Shown piece by piece: positions 1-7,703 of a DNA stretch of 64,000 nucleotides; positions within the stretch are counted from its first letter, which is position 1, and each line of letters starts with the position of its first letter. The translations under genes were made by a program, and so were the position numbers. Source of the DNA: Polaromonas sp. AER18D-145 (GTDB lineage: Bacteria; Pseudomonadota; Gammaproteobacteria; Burkholderiales; Burkholderiaceae_C). Below the pieces are notes generated by a model, which saw nothing but the letters and a program-made list of their open reading frames with translations, was not told where the DNA came from and ran no database searches. The DNA is taken from assembly GCF_002379095.1 (NCBI RefSeq), contig NZ_NBZV01000011.1, forward strand, positions 1 through 64,000. The letters run 5' to 3'.

Positions 1-151
1 CCTGGACGAGTTCGTCTTCCGCTTCAACCGCCGCACCTCCAGCTCTCGCGGGATGCTGTTCTACAGGCTGATGCAACAAGCCGTGGTCACCGATCCGGTG
101 ACCTACGCCGACATCGTGCTGCCCGCCGAAAAAGCCGCTGAAATGACCTAG
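1..151 (+). CDS. IS1595-family (ISXO2-like) transposase, C-terminal fragment
   Basis: Open from the left edge to a TAG at 149-151, giving 49 residues that begin LDEFVFRFNRR and continue RGMLFYRLMQQAV. This is the conserved C-terminal end of the DDE transposases of the IS1595 family (ISXO2-like domain). The catalytic part lies outside the window, so it is not possible to say whether the element is intact. It is followed directly by a probable terminal repeat and then by other mobile DNA, so this end of the window is an insertion hot spot. Family assignment is by recognition of the motif only. Confidence 0.75.
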   Translation, partial: LDEFVFRFNRRTSSSRGMLFYRLMQQAVVTDPVTYADIVLPAEKAAEMT

Positions 152-171
152 TGGAGCTAAGCGGATACCCC
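151..171. repeat. putative right terminal inverted repeat of the IS1595-like element
   Basis: The 21 bases directly after the transposase stop read, on the complementary strand, GGGGTATCCGCTTAGCTCC and so on, as expected for an IS1595-type end starting with a G run. The other end is outside the window, so the match between ends and the expected 8-bp target duplication cannot be verified. Confidence 0.4.
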
Positions 172-339
172 TTATTTTCATACAGCACATTAGAAAATGC
201 AAGGGCTAAGTCCTGAGTTTCAACATCGTTGATTAGGTCAAACGCGCTTATTAGCTGTACAGCAAACAAGGCCAGCCTTGTTACCCCAACGAAGCACCGA
301 CAAGACGGTGCCTCACTGAACCTGAGCTTGGGCGAGGCC

Positions 340-498
340 TGTTGACACTTTCATTTCATAGAAAAGGCCGAAAAAAGCCAGCGAGCTGCGGAATTTTCGA
401 AATCGACGGATTGCAATGGTGCCTCGGAACCCGCATGGATTAAGGAAAGGGACTGAGTGTTGACACTTTCATTTCCAAAATGTTGTCAACTTCATTTC
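340..498 (+). repeat. three copies of an 18-bp repeat
   Basis: TGTTGACACTTTCATTTC occurs exactly at 340-357 and 458-475, and a 15/18 match starts at 481 (TGTTGTCAACTTCATTTC). Spacings are 118 and 23 bp. Multiple ordered copies of a terminal motif starting TGT are typical of IS21-family ends, but no istA/istB genes are present here. It may be the remnant end of such an element or a protein-binding array next to the dif-like site at 545. No convincing gene is seen between 152 and 628. Confidence 0.6.
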
Positions 499-544
499 GC
501 CGGACGATAGCCGTGGTGATCGAGTGAATAACTTGGATGGTGAC

Positions 545-572
545 ATTTAACATAATATACATCGTGGAACAT
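545..572 (+). other. dif: dif-like Xer recombination site (left att of the IMEX)
   Basis: Bases 545-561 (ATTTAACATAATATACA) match 17 of 17 with the reverse complement of the Escherichia coli dif XerD arm plus the 6-bp central region. The XerD arm is 545-555 and the centre TATACA is 556-561. The other arm, 562-572 (TCGTGGAACAT), does not match the usual XerC arm (TTATGCGCACC). One perfect XerD arm with a divergent XerC arm is what is described for junctions formed by Xer-using elements such as TLC phage and the gonococcal genetic island. The site is therefore probably a hybrid of the chromosomal dif and the element's own attachment site. Confidence 0.8.
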
Positions 573-628
573 ACAATCAAGGTCCACAGCTCCCGCCCAA
601 AACCCGCCAAGCCCGTGAAACCCGCGCC

Positions 629-1216
629 ATGCTTAGCTCTCGCTTCAAAGTCCTGTGCGCTGACGCTGGCCTGTCCATCGACGAGGCCGCGAAGCTTCTT
701 CACGTCACGCCCCGGACCGTGCGGTACTGGTTTTCCGGGAAAGTCACGGTCCCGTATGCGGCCTACAAGCTGGTGCGGGTGCTGCGCTGGTTTGAGCTGC
801 CGGGGCCGGCGTGGCGCGGCTGGCACTTCCATAGCGGCAAGCTCTGGACGCCTGAGGGCCACGGATTCGAGCCTCACGACGCCAACTGGTGGTCCTTGCT
901 GGTCCGCCAGGCCCGTTCCTTCAGAACCATCTATGAGCGGGAATCAGCCATGCGCCAAGCCTTGCGGGCGGGACGGACAGACGCACCGGTCCGGCAGGCG
1001 GTGGCCGAAGGCTCGCCAGACGGCCGGGGCGAGCTGGTCGAGCCCACCGGCATGGCCGGTGGGGCGGCGCAGCCGCCCCGCTTAATTTATCTTAAGAACA
1101 CTACTGGACATAACACGTCAAACCGGGCCTCCACCATTGGGGAAACCTCCAAAACCATCGCATGGCAAATAGCCCACGGAATTCCACATCATGAAAAACA
1201 GGGGGTTTCGGTATGA
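629..1216 (+). CDS. xafT: VC1465/XafT-family Xer recombination activation factor
   Basis: The 195-residue product has an N-terminal helix-turn-helix region with the family signature: LSIDEAAKLLHVTPRTVRYW, then VPYAAYKLVRVL and a WRGW...LWTPEGHGFE stretch ending WWSLLVRQAR at about residue 92. This is the DUF3653 / VC1465 family. Its studied member XafT of the cholera satellite phage TLC activates XerD so that recombination at dif can occur without FtsK. The C-terminal half (from about residue 100) is low-complexity and probably disordered. The start at 629 leaves only a short distance from the dif-like site. The stop overlaps the next gene by ATGA. The function is inferred from the family and from the adjacent dif site; the match of gene and site makes it persuasive. 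Confidence 0.8.
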   Translation: MLSSRFKVLCADAGLSIDEAAKLLHVTPRTVRYWFSGKVTVPYAAYKLVRVLRWFELPGPAWRGWHFHSGKLWTPEGHGFEPHDANWWSLLVRQARSFRTIYERESAMRQALRAGRTDAPVRQAVAEGSPDGRGELVEPTGMAGGAAQPPRLIYLKNTTGHNTSNRASTIGETSKTIAWQIAHGIPHHEKQGVSV

Positions 1217-1413
1217 GTGGCCTGGCTGGCGTGGCGCCGGACGTTCTGGAAGAAACCCGTGGGGCCTGCGCCTGGCTGCATGGGATCGCGGTGGACTCAG
1301 AGTCGCTCGGGACGGCTCCTGAGGGCGTTGCGGACTGGCTGGAACGGCTCGGGATGGCCTGCGCTGCTCAGCTCCAGGCGACTGGCCACATGCCCAAAGG
1401 TGGCATCCAGTGA
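1213..1413 (+). CDS. small hypothetical protein of the IMEX
   Basis: A 66-residue protein whose ATG overlaps the stop of the xafT-like gene (ATGA), suggesting translational coupling. It has two Cys residues, a short acidic helical character (ETRGACAWLHGIAVDSES) and no recognisable domain or signal peptide. Small genes after the activation factor are common in Xer-dependent phages and islands. I do not recognise this one. Confidence 0.5.
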   Translation: MSGLAGVAPDVLEETRGACAWLHGIAVDSESLGTAPEGVADWLERLGMACAAQLQATGHMPKGGIQ

Positions 1414-1628
1414 CCGGCCCAGGGTATGGGGGCAGGCCCCCATGGGAGCAAAGCGAAACGGGTCCCGTCTTAAGGCTCAGGGCGCACATCGGATGTTTGG
1501 ACGCGGCTGCGGCTGTGCGCTTAAACCCGCCCTCCTTCGTGCCATGTCAAACCGGTAACTCAGTTACGAAAACCAGAACAACTTGCATTCTGGTGTGGAC
1601 AACTGCCAAAAAATTTAACTCAAAGTGA
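1410..1628 (+). CDS. doubtful small open frame after the IMEX gene pair
   Basis: A GTG start overlaps the previous stop (GTGA), giving 72 residues with no recognisable motif, a mixed basic character and a C-terminus rich in Lys and Thr. Its coding region contains a perfect palindrome at 1426-1443, which argues for a structural or replication role of the DNA rather than protein coding. It is listed because of the overlap arrangement only. Confidence 0.2.
   Translation: MTGPGYGGRPPWEQSETGPVLRLRAHIGCLDAAAAVRLNPPSFVPCQTGNSVTKTRTTCILVWTTAKKFNSK
1426..1443. repeat. perfect palindrome ATGGGGGC-AG-GCCCCCAT
   Basis: Two 8-bp arms are separated by 2 bp. The element's small genes end around here and no T run follows, so it is not a classical terminator. 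In small phage-like replicons such hairpins can be replication or packaging signals. That is inference. Confidence 0.5.
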
Positions 1629-1651
1629 AGAAATTTCCAATGAAATCAACA

Positions 1652-1679
1652 CCTTACAAAACTATACATCGTGGAATAT
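1652..1679 (+). other. second dif-like att site (right end of the IMEX)
   Basis: The centre TATACA at 1663-1668 is followed by TCGTGGAATAT, which matches the left site's arm at 10 of 11 positions, and the similarity continues for a few bases (ACAA). The preceding 11 bp match the XerD arm at only about 5 positions. This is consistent with the element's own degenerate XerD arm. The expected chromosomal XerC arm is absent, so a further element or a deletion may have followed. Confidence 0.6.
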
Positions 1680-1739
1680 ACAAGGCAGATCCAAAACAGC
1701 AAAACTTGGTCCGGCTGCTGTTTCAACGCCTTCTCCGAT

Positions 1740-2411
1740 TCACCATTTGCCGGTGGCTTGCCGCTTGCGCACGGCTGTCGCGATGATATCCATGGATTCA
1801 GTGCGGCTGACGCGCTGGGCAAAGCCGATGGCGGTCAGGCCTTGCTGGTTTTTCAGCAAGGGATCGGCGCCGGCGTCCAGCAGCAGTTTGACCGCGGGCG
1901 TGGTGCCGTATTGCGCGGCCATCATCAGCGGTGTGGTGCCGTTGGGTGATTCGGCGTCGATGTAGGCGTGGTTTTCCAGCAGCAGGTTCATGATGGCCAG
2001 GTGCCCCTTGCTGGCGGCGTAATGCAGCGGTGTCCAGCCGGTCTTGTTGACGTCGGCATCCCGCTTGATCAAAGCGGCCACCATTTCAAGCTGGCCCTTG
2101 ATCGCGGCCAGCATCAGCGGGCTTTCGCCATTGGCATTGAGCGCGTTGACGTTGGTTTTGGGCCAGTCCAGCAGGGCCTGGGCGGCCTTCAGCGATGGCT
2201 CCTGGATCGCCAGGTACAGGCCAGGCTGGCCTTTGGGGTCGACGGTGTTGGCATCAAAACCACGGGTCAGCAACTGGCGGATGACGCCCGGGTTGTCCTG
2301 CGTGATGGCTGCAAAAAAGTCTTCATACGAGCCGGCATTGACTGTAATAAACCCAGTAACGACAAATAGATAGACGATTTTTTTAAAGTGATTGATGAGG
2401 TATGTTTTCAT
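1740..2411 (-). CDS. exported ankyrin-repeat protein
   Basis: 223 residues. Residues 1-27 form a signal peptide (basic start, hydrophobic stretch [13 protein letters not shown]). The rest is ankyrin repeats, recognisable by [40 protein letters not shown] and [12 protein letters not shown], about five units to residue 200. Ankyrin repeats bind other proteins; the partner is unknown, and the location is probably periplasmic. It begins 4 bases into the end of the tatD-like gene and closes the mltG-to-tatD gene run. Confidence 0.85.
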   Translation of the reverse strand: MKTYLINHFKKIVYLFVVTGFITVNAGSYEDFFAAITQDNPGVIRQLLTRGFDANTVDPKGQPGLYLAIQEPSLKAAQALLDWPKTNVNALNANGESPLMLAAIKGQLEMVAALIKRDADVNKTGWTPLHYAASKGHLAIMNLLLENHAYIDAESPNGTTPLMMAAQYGTTPAVKLLLDAGADPLLKNQQGLTAIGFAQRVSRTESMDIIATAVRKRQATGKW

Positions 2412-3211
2412 GCCATGACTCCCGAAAAAAGCCGTTCGAAGTTGCGGCTGGTGGCCTCGGCAATGGCTTCCACCGGCATCTGCCGGATCTCGGCGACCTG
2501 CCTGGCCACGTAAGGAACATAGGACGGATTGTTGGTTTTGCCGCGGTAAGGCATGGGTGCCAGGTAAGGGCTGTCGGTTTCGATCAGGGTGCGGTCCAGC
2601 GGCACAAAACGGGCCACTTCGCGCAGGTCGGCGGCATTCTTGAAGGTCAGGATGCCGGAAAACGAGATGTAAAACCCCAGGTCCAGCGCGGCCCGGGCCA
2701 CTTCGGCGGTTTCGGTGAAGCAGTGGAAAACCCCGCCGGCCCGCCCTGCTCCGCCGACGGTTTCACCCTCTTCCTTCAGGATCGCCAGCGTGTCTGCGGA
2801 GGCACTGCGGGTGTGGATCACCAGCGGCTTTTGGGTCTGGCGCGCGGCGCGGATGTGGGTGCGAAAGCGTTCGCGCTGCCAATGCATGTCGGCGATGCTG
2901 CGCTCGCCCAGGCGGTAGTAGTCAAGCCCGGTTTCGCCAATGGCCACCACCTTGGGCAAGGCGGCGCGCTGCACCAGGTCGGCCAGGCTGGGCTCGGTCA
3001 CACCTTCGTTGTCGGGGTGCACGCCGACGCTGCACCAGAAGTTGTCGTAGGTGGTGGCCAGCGCATGAACGGTGGGGAACTCTTCGAGCGTGGTGCAAAT
3101 GCACAGCGCGCGGTCCACTTGGGCCTGCGCCATGGCTTCGCGTATCTGCGGCAACTGGGCCTGGAGCTCGGGAAAACTCAGGTGGCAATGGGAATCGGTG
3201 AACATCGGCAA
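2408..3211 (-). CDS. tatD: TatD-family metal-dependent hydrolase
   Basis: 267 residues, the normal length. It shows the TatD metal-site set: DSHCHL at residue 6, [23 protein letters not shown] and ETDSPYLAP. The family comprises Mg-dependent 3'-to-5' deoxyribonucleases, also described as quality-control nucleases; the YcfH/YjjV/TatD branch cannot be decided by eye. It is the last conserved gene of the tmk-holB-pilZ-tatD run and is separated from pilZ by a repeat copy (3228-3284). Confidence 0.9.
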   Translation of the reverse strand: MPMFTDSHCHLSFPELQAQLPQIREAMAQAQVDRALCICTTLEEFPTVHALATTYDNFWCSVGVHPDNEGVTEPSLADLVQRAALPKVVAIGETGLDYYRLGERSIADMHWQRERFRTHIRAARQTQKPLVIHTRSASADTLAILKEEGETVGGAGRAGGVFHCFTETAEVARAALDLGFYISFSGILTFKNAADLREVARFVPLDRTLIETDSPYLAPMPYRGKTNNPSYVPYVARQVAEIRQMPVEAIAEATSRNFERLFSGVMA

Positions 3212-3227
3212 GGCTTTGTTGGGTGTG

Positions 3228-3284
3228 AAAAATGGCTGTAGCCCATACCAGACGGGCGCAGTCAGCTATCAAAAATAAAGCAGC
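3228..3284. repeat. GCTAT-type dispersed repeat copy
   Basis: On the complementary strand it reads TTTTTGATAGCTGACTGCGC and then ATGGGCTACAGCC. It closely resembles the copy at 29690-29745 and belongs to the same family as those at 16626 and 42883. It fills the pilZ-tatD gap. Confidence 0.6.
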
Positions 3285-3305
3285 CCGGGCAGGGCCTGCA
3301 AGGGC

Positions 3306-3710
3306 CTAGATCGTCTGCGTCGGACGGTCGGAGGCCAGGTGGGCACCGAGGATTTCCTCGATCTTGATCTTCAGCAGGCGGGACTTTTCGTCGTTGGGGA
3401 AACGCACGCCCACGCCCTGGGTCCGGTTGCCGGAGGCCCGCGCCGGGGTGACCCAGGCCACTTTGCCCGCCACCGGGTAGCGCTGCGTGTCTTCGGGCAA
3501 GGTCAGCAGCACATAAACGTCGTCGCCCAGCTTGTAGTCGCGCGCAGAGGGGATGAAAACGCCGCCTTCGGTGAACAGCGGAATGTAGGCGGCGTAGAGT
3601 GCGGCTTTTTCGCGGATCGCCAGCTGGATGACGCTGGGCCGGGCGGCGCTGGAACTGGTGGCGGTGGCACCGGCAGCACCGGGAGAACCAGCAGGAGGCG
3701 TTGTACTCAT
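3306..3710 (-). CDS. pilZ: type IV pilus PilZ-domain protein
   Basis: 134 residues. After a low-complexity Ala/Ser/Gly start, the PilZ beta-barrel runs from about residue 28, with GGVFIPSARDYKLGDDVYVL, GKVAWVTP and GVGVRFP followed by a C-terminal helix. It lacks the RxxxR c-di-GMP-binding box before the barrel, as the original PilZ of type IV pilus assembly does. The position after holB is the same as for pilZ in Pseudomonas aeruginosa, which supports a role in pilus assembly rather than c-di-GMP sensing. Confidence 0.85.
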   Translation of the reverse strand: MSTTPPAGSPGAAGATATSSSAARPSVIQLAIREKAALYAAYIPLFTEGGVFIPSARDYKLGDDVYVLLTLPEDTQRYPVAGKVAWVTPARASGNRTQGVGVRFPNDEKSRLLKIKIEEILGAHLASDRPTQTI

Positions 3711-3759
3711 GCGCCTAGTTTATCGGGTTGACCGCCGGGCTGTCAGCAAGAAACAGCGC

Positions 3760-4851
3760 TTATTTTGCATTGAGAGCCAGCTGCGCGCGGCTGACCAGCG
3801 CTTCGAGCATCAGGCCGGGATTGTAGGGGTGCTCCACGGTACGCGCCGTGGCGGCCAGCTCCTTGGCCCAGGCGCCCAGCGCGGCAAAGCCGGGGCCGGC
3901 GCCCGCGCCAGCCGCACCGGGTTTGCCGGCTGGCTGCACCGGCAAGTCCCCGTGGCGAAAAAACCGCGGTTCGGCGCCGGCCCGGGTGGCCAGCATGTCG
4001 TGGCAGAGCTTTTGCAATGCATCGACGGCCTGGGTCGGCCCGAAGTCGCTGAGCGCCCCGACCTCGCCCCGGGCCATGGCTTTGGGCAGGGCCTGCCAGT
4101 GCTGGGCGATGGCGCTGCTCGGTCCGGCCTGCGCGCGTTCCAGCGCATCGGCGGGCCGGCCACCGGCGGCGGCCAGCAGGGTGTGCAGGTCGGCGGCGGC
4201 CGGCAATTTGCCGGCCTTGCCTTCCGGCCCCGCGCGCCCGGCCAGCCAGGCCAGTGCCTGGTCAAAATCCGGCCAGTGCATGGTGTGGCCCTGGCAGCGG
4301 CTGCGGATGGTGGGGAGCAACTGGTGCGCGGCCTCGGTGGCGAGGATGAACTGCACCGCACCCGGCGGCTCTTCCAGCGTCTTGAGCAGCGTGTTGGCGG
4401 TGATCGCGTTCATGCGTTCGGCCGGGTAGACCAGCACCACCTTGGTACTGCCGCGCGAACGTGTGAACTGCGTGAACGTGACGGCCTCGCGCGCGGCGTC
4501 GACCTTGATTTCCTTGCTGGGCTTGCGTTTCTTGCTGTCCAGGTCGTCCTGGGTTTTTTCGTCCAGCGGCCAGCCGAGTGCCAGCGACAGGGTTTCGGGC
4601 ATGAGCATGCAGAGGTCGGCATGGGTGTGGACATCGACGGCATGGCAACTGCCGCACACGCCGCAGGCGCCCTGCGCCGTGGCCTGCTCGCACAGCCAGG
4701 CCCGTGCCAGTGCCAGCGCCAGGTCGAACTGGCCCAGGCCGGACGGACCGCTGAGCAGCCAGGCATGGCCGCGCTGGGCCAGCAGGGTTTGCAGCTGGGT
4801 CTGCAGCCAGGGGGCCAGGGGGGGGCTGGGCGCGACGGAATCGCTGGTCAT
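3760..4851 (-). CDS. holB: DNA polymerase III subunit delta'
   Basis: 363 residues. The clamp-loader delta' subunit is recognised from an AAA-type fold with a degenerate P-loop (SGPSGLGQFD, with Gln in place of Lys), a four-Cys zinc motif (ACGVCGSCH ... CML) and the TLLKTLEEPP motif. Delta' is normally not an active ATPase, so the missing Lys is expected. The start ATG overlaps the last base of the tmk stop, as expected for coupled translation in the tmk-holB pair. Confidence 0.93.
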   Translation of the reverse strand: MTSDSVAPSPPLAPWLQTQLQTLLAQRGHAWLLSGPSGLGQFDLALALARAWLCEQATAQGACGVCGSCHAVDVHTHADLCMLMPETLSLALGWPLDEKTQDDLDSKKRKPSKEIKVDAAREAVTFTQFTRSRGSTKVVLVYPAERMNAITANTLLKTLEEPPGAVQFILATEAAHQLLPTIRSRCQGHTMHWPDFDQALAWLAGRAGPEGKAGKLPAAADLHTLLAAAGGRPADALERAQAGPSSAIAQHWQALPKAMARGEVGALSDFGPTQAVDALQKLCHDMLATRAGAEPRFFRHGDLPVQPAGKPGAAGAGAGPGFAALGAWAKELAATARTVEHPYNPGLMLEALVSRAQLALNAK

Positions 4852-5669
4852 CAGAGCCAGCCCTTGCCGGTAAACACACTATGCACCGACTGCCACACGG
4901 CCTCGCGTGTCCGGTCGGCGTCAATGCGGGCAAAACGTCCGGGGTCGGCGGCCATGCGGTCGGCGTAGCCCTGGGCCACACGGCGGAAAAATTCCACCGG
5001 CTGGGCTTCGAACTTGTCCGGCACGCGGGCGCCGGCCAGGCGCTGGGCGGCTTTTTCGGGCGGCAGGTCGAACCAGACCGTCAGGTCGGGCTGGACAATC
5101 GCCGCAGCTTCTCCCTTTTGGCCAAGTTCATGAACAAAATCACGCCCCAGCCCCCGTGCATCCTGCGCCCATAGCTCCAGTTTTGATAGCACGTCGAGGT
5201 CGAAGCCGCGCCCGCCGCCCTGGTAGGCAAAGGTCGCGTCGGTGAACCGGTCGCACAGCACCACATCACCGCGTGCCAGTGCCGGAACGATCACGGTGGT
5301 CAGGTGGTCGCGCCGCGCCGCAAAAATCAGCAGGGCTTCGGTCAGCGGGTCCATCACGTCGTTGAGGATCAGGGCGCGCAGCTTCTCGGCCAGCGGCGTG
5401 CCGCCGGGTTCGCGGCTCAGGGTCACGGCCCTGCCCTGCGCCCGGAAAGCGTCGGCCAGCGCGCTGATGTGCGTCGATTTCCCGGCGCCGTCTATGCCTT
5501 CGAAGCTGATGAAGAGGCCAGGAGCGACACGCGAGGCGGCGCTCTCCCAATCAGCCAGGGCCGCGGAACCGGCCTTGGCCTGTCCTGAGCCTGTCGAAGG
5601 GCCGGGCCGCAGGCGCAGCGCCCCCTCGGGGGGCAGCGCATTACGCGAAGCGAAAAGCGTGGGGGCCAT
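4851..5669 (-). CDS. tmk: thymidylate kinase with a repeat-derived N-terminal extension
   Basis: Phosphorylates dTMP to dTDP. The P-loop is [11 protein letters not shown], followed by the [16 protein letters not shown] motif and the [10 protein letters not shown] strand. The normal Tmk domain starts only at about residue 51 (GLFISFEG). The first 50 residues are the translation of a GC-rich dispersed repeat (5552-5669). From the ATG at 5669 to the domain there is no in-frame ATG, GTG or TTG, only CTG codons. The protein therefore either carries the extension or starts at a CTG. The start is 3 bp after the mltG stop. Confidence 0.9.
   Translation of the reverse strand: MAPTLFASRNALPPEGALRLRPGPSTGSGQAKAGSAALADWESAASRVAPGLFISFEGIDGAGKSTHISALADAFRAQGRAVTLSREPGGTPLAEKLRALILNDVMDPLTEALLIFAARRDHLTTVIVPALARGDVVLCDRFTDATFAYQGGGRGFDLDVLSKLELWAQDARGLGRDFVHELGQKGEAAAIVQPDLTVWFDLPPEKAAQRLAGARVPDKFEAQPVEFFRRVAQGYADRMAADPGRFARIDADRTREAVWQSVHSVFTGKGWL
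5552..5669. repeat. GC-rich dispersed repeat, copy A, inside tmk
   Basis: Same family as the copies at 7704, 41740, 43468, 51981, 58574 and 60650-60826: GCCGCGGAACCGG, then CCGCAGGCGCAGCG, the hairpin CCCCTCGGGGGG, then GCGAAGCG and a final GTGGGGGCC. This copy carries an internal insertion that includes a 19-bp motif (5583-5601, TCCTGAGCCTGTCGAAGGG) also found at 45650. It supplies the start codon region of tmk. Confidence 0.85.
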
Positions 5670-5672
5670 ATT

Positions 5673-6674
5673 TCAGCGCTGGTATTTGTTGACGGCGCGG
5701 TTGTGCTCGTCCAGGCTGCTGCTGAAATGGCTGGTGCCGTCGCCGCGCGCGACAAAATACAGGGCCTTGGTCTGGGCTGGCTGCACCGCGGCCAGCAGGG
5801 CCGCCTTGCCGGGCATGGCAATCGGCGTGGGGGGCAGGCCGGTGCGGGTGTAGGTGTTGTACGGTGTGTCGGCCAGCAGATCGCGCTTGCGCAGGTTGCC
5901 GTCGAACTGTTCTCCCATGCCGTAAATCACGGTCGGGTCGGTCTGCAGCATCATGCCGATGCGCAGGCGGTTGCTGAAAACCCCGCCGATTTCCGGGCGG
6001 TCCGAGGGTTTGCCGGTTTCCTTTTCAACAATGCTGGCCAGGACCAGGGCTTCATCGGGCGTCTTCAGGGGCGTGTCCGCGCTGCGCAGGGCCCAGGCCG
6101 CTTCCAGGCGTTTGTCCATCGCGCGGGCCGCGCGTTTGAGGACGGCCAGGTCGCTGGAGCCCTTGGCATAGGTATAGGTGTCGGGGAAAAACCGTCCCTC
6201 GGGATGCACACCGGGCTTGCCCAGCTGCGCCATGACGGCTTCCGCGCCCAGCCCCTGGGTGTCGGGTTTGAGGGCTTCGGCCTTTTGCAGGGCTGCGCGC
6301 ACCTGGCGGAAATTCCAGCCTTCGACCAGGGTCACGCTTTTGAGGCTTTCCTCGCCGCGGACCAGCATGCTCAGCAGCTTGCGTGGCGTGGTGCCCGGCG
6401 TGATCTCGTAACTGCCGGCCTTGATCTGGCGCGCCTGACCCGAGAGGCGAAACCAGGCATAAAGCAACACCGGCTGCACATCGACGCCGCTGGCGGCCAC
6501 GACGCCGGCCACGCGCTGGGCGGAGGTGCCGGGCTCGATCTCCAGGTCCAGCACCAGGCTGCCGGGCTGCGGCTTCAGGGTCAAGGGTTCGTGCAGCCAC
6601 CAGCCGACGGCACCAAACACCACCAGACCGGCGAGAAACGCCAGCACGAGCAAACTCATCAAGAAACGACGCAC
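5673..6674 (-). CDS. mltG: endolytic murein transglycosylase MltG
   Basis: 333 residues. There is one N-terminal membrane helix (about 5-27), a LysM-like region, and the YceG domain with the catalytic Glu in LASIVEKET (about residue 217), GRFFPDTYTY, and the C-terminal LPPTPIAMPG and YFVARGDGTSHF motifs. It cuts nascent glycan strands and so limits their length at the inner membrane. It is divergent from ygfZ and leads the mltG-tmk-holB-pilZ-tatD order. Confidence 0.93.
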   Translation of the reverse strand: MRRFLMSLLVLAFLAGLVVFGAVGWWLHEPLTLKPQPGSLVLDLEIEPGTSAQRVAGVVAASGVDVQPVLLYAWFRLSGQARQIKAGSYEITPGTTPRKLLSMLVRGEESLKSVTLVEGWNFRQVRAALQKAEALKPDTQGLGAEAVMAQLGKPGVHPEGRFFPDTYTYAKGSSDLAVLKRAARAMDKRLEAAWALRSADTPLKTPDEALVLASIVEKETGKPSDRPEIGGVFSNRLRIGMMLQTDPTVIYGMGEQFDGNLRKRDLLADTPYNTYTRTGLPPTPIAMPGKAALLAAVQPAQTKALYFVARGDGTSHFSSSLDEHNRAVNKYQR

Positions 6675-6706
6675 AACCCTGTTACCTTCCGGAAAACGAT
6701 GGGTCT

Positions 6707-7690
6707 ATGATAATTCAGCCCATGTTGACCCTCCCTTCCGATTCCCCTCCTGTTTCCCTGCCATTGGCCACCCTGCCGTCCGGCGTTGCCGAACTGACGC
6801 ACCTGGGTGTGATCCGTGTTGCCGGCGAGGAGGCCGCCAAATTCCTTCAGGGCCAGCTGACGCAGGACGTGGCGCTGCTGGGGCTGACCGCAGCGCGCCT
6901 GGCCGCTTTCTGCAATGCCAAGGGCCGCATGCAGGCCAGCTTCATTGTTTTCAAACGCAGCGAGCACGAGATCCTGCTGGCCTGCAGCCGCGACATCCTG
7001 CCCGCCACCCTCAAGCGCCTGTCCATGTTTGTGCTGCGTGCCAAGGCCCGGTTGAGCGATGCCACGGCGGAGTACACCCTTTGCGGGCTGGCTGGTGATG
7101 CTATTGAAACCATAGCTGGCGGCGCACATCCTGCCTGGGCCAAGCTTGATTTGGATGCGGCAAACCTGGTGTTCCTGTATCCCGGCGCCGGCCAGCCGCG
7201 CGCCCTGTGGTGCGCCCCGGCCGGCACCCCGGCGCCTGCGGGCCCGGTGTTGCCGCTGGCGCGCTGGCACTGGCTCGATGTGCAGTCGGGCATCGCCATG
7301 ATCACGCAGCCGATTTTCGAAGCCTTTGTGCCGCAGATGCTCAACTACGAGTCGGTCGGCGGCGTGAGCTTCAAGAAAGGCTGTTACCCCGGCCAGGAAA
7401 TCGTGGCGCGCAGCCAGTTTCGCGGCACGCTCAAGCGCCGCGCTTACCTGGCGCACACCGACGGCACGCCGCAGGTGGGCCAGGAGGTGTTTCATGCCGC
7501 CGACGCGGAACAACCTTGCGGCCTGGTCGCGGCCTGTGCCCCGCACCCGGCGGCAGGTTTTGATCTGATCGTGTCCATGCAGACCGCCGCTGCGGCCGAT
7601 GCCGACGGCGGCCGACTGACCCTGGGCAATGCCACCGGTCCAGCGCTGGCGCTGCTGCCCCTGCCCTACCCTTTGCTTGAAGACATCTAG
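6707..7690 (+). CDS. ygfZ: YgfZ/GcvT-family folate-binding protein (Fe-S cluster maintenance)
   Basis: 327 residues, with the diagnostic KGCYPGQEIVAR motif at about residue 225 including its conserved Cys, plus FLQGQLTQDV and FCNAKGRMQAS near the N-terminus. YgfZ uses folate and supports assembly or repair of certain Fe-S enzymes. Two ATGs are possible, 6707 and 6722. The first lies inside a TATGATAAT stretch that looks like a -10 element, so the later start is also credible. It is divergent from mltG. Confidence 0.88.
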   Translation: MIIQPMLTLPSDSPPVSLPLATLPSGVAELTHLGVIRVAGEEAAKFLQGQLTQDVALLGLTAARLAAFCNAKGRMQASFIVFKRSEHEILLACSRDILPATLKRLSMFVLRAKARLSDATAEYTLCGLAGDAIETIAGGAHPAWAKLDLDAANLVFLYPGAGQPRALWCAPAGTPAPAGPVLPLARWHWLDVQSGIAMITQPIFEAFVPQMLNYESVGGVSFKKGCYPGQEIVARSQFRGTLKRRAYLAHTDGTPQVGQEVFHAADAEQPCGLVAACAPHPAAGFDLIVSMQTAAAADADGGRLTLGNATGPALALLPLPYPLLEDI

Positions 7691-7703
7691 TGCGTCGCGC
7701 TTA

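Larger units (their letters stand above)
545..1679 (+). mobile_element. candidate minimal IMEX (integrative mobile element exploiting Xer)
   Basis: A segment of about 1.1 kb lies between the dif-like site at 545-572 and a second att-like site at 1652-1679. The two share the centre TATACA and a nearly identical right-hand arm. Between them are a XafT-type gene and one or two short overlapping genes on the same strand, with no integrase of its own. This is the expected logic of an element that borrows the host XerC/XerD. Because the right site has a degenerate XerD arm and no canonical XerC arm, this may be one unit of a decayed tandem array rather than a clean single insertion. Confidence 0.65.

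Noticed and set aside
87-269. 60-residue minus-strand frame across the IS end
   Set aside because: It spans the transposase tail, the terminal repeat and flanking DNA, with no motif or ribosome site.
440-877. Minus-strand frame across the dif-like site and the start of the xafT-like gene
   Set aside because: Shadow of the Xer activation-factor gene; includes the dif-like site.
3628-4968. Plus-strand open frame opposite holB
   Set aside because: Antisense shadow of holB and of part of tmk, Gly/Arg-rich composition, no recognisable motif.
5552-5669. CRISPR-like reading of the repeats near tmk
   Set aside because: Repeat copies are dispersed over the whole window with no regular spacers and no cas genes.
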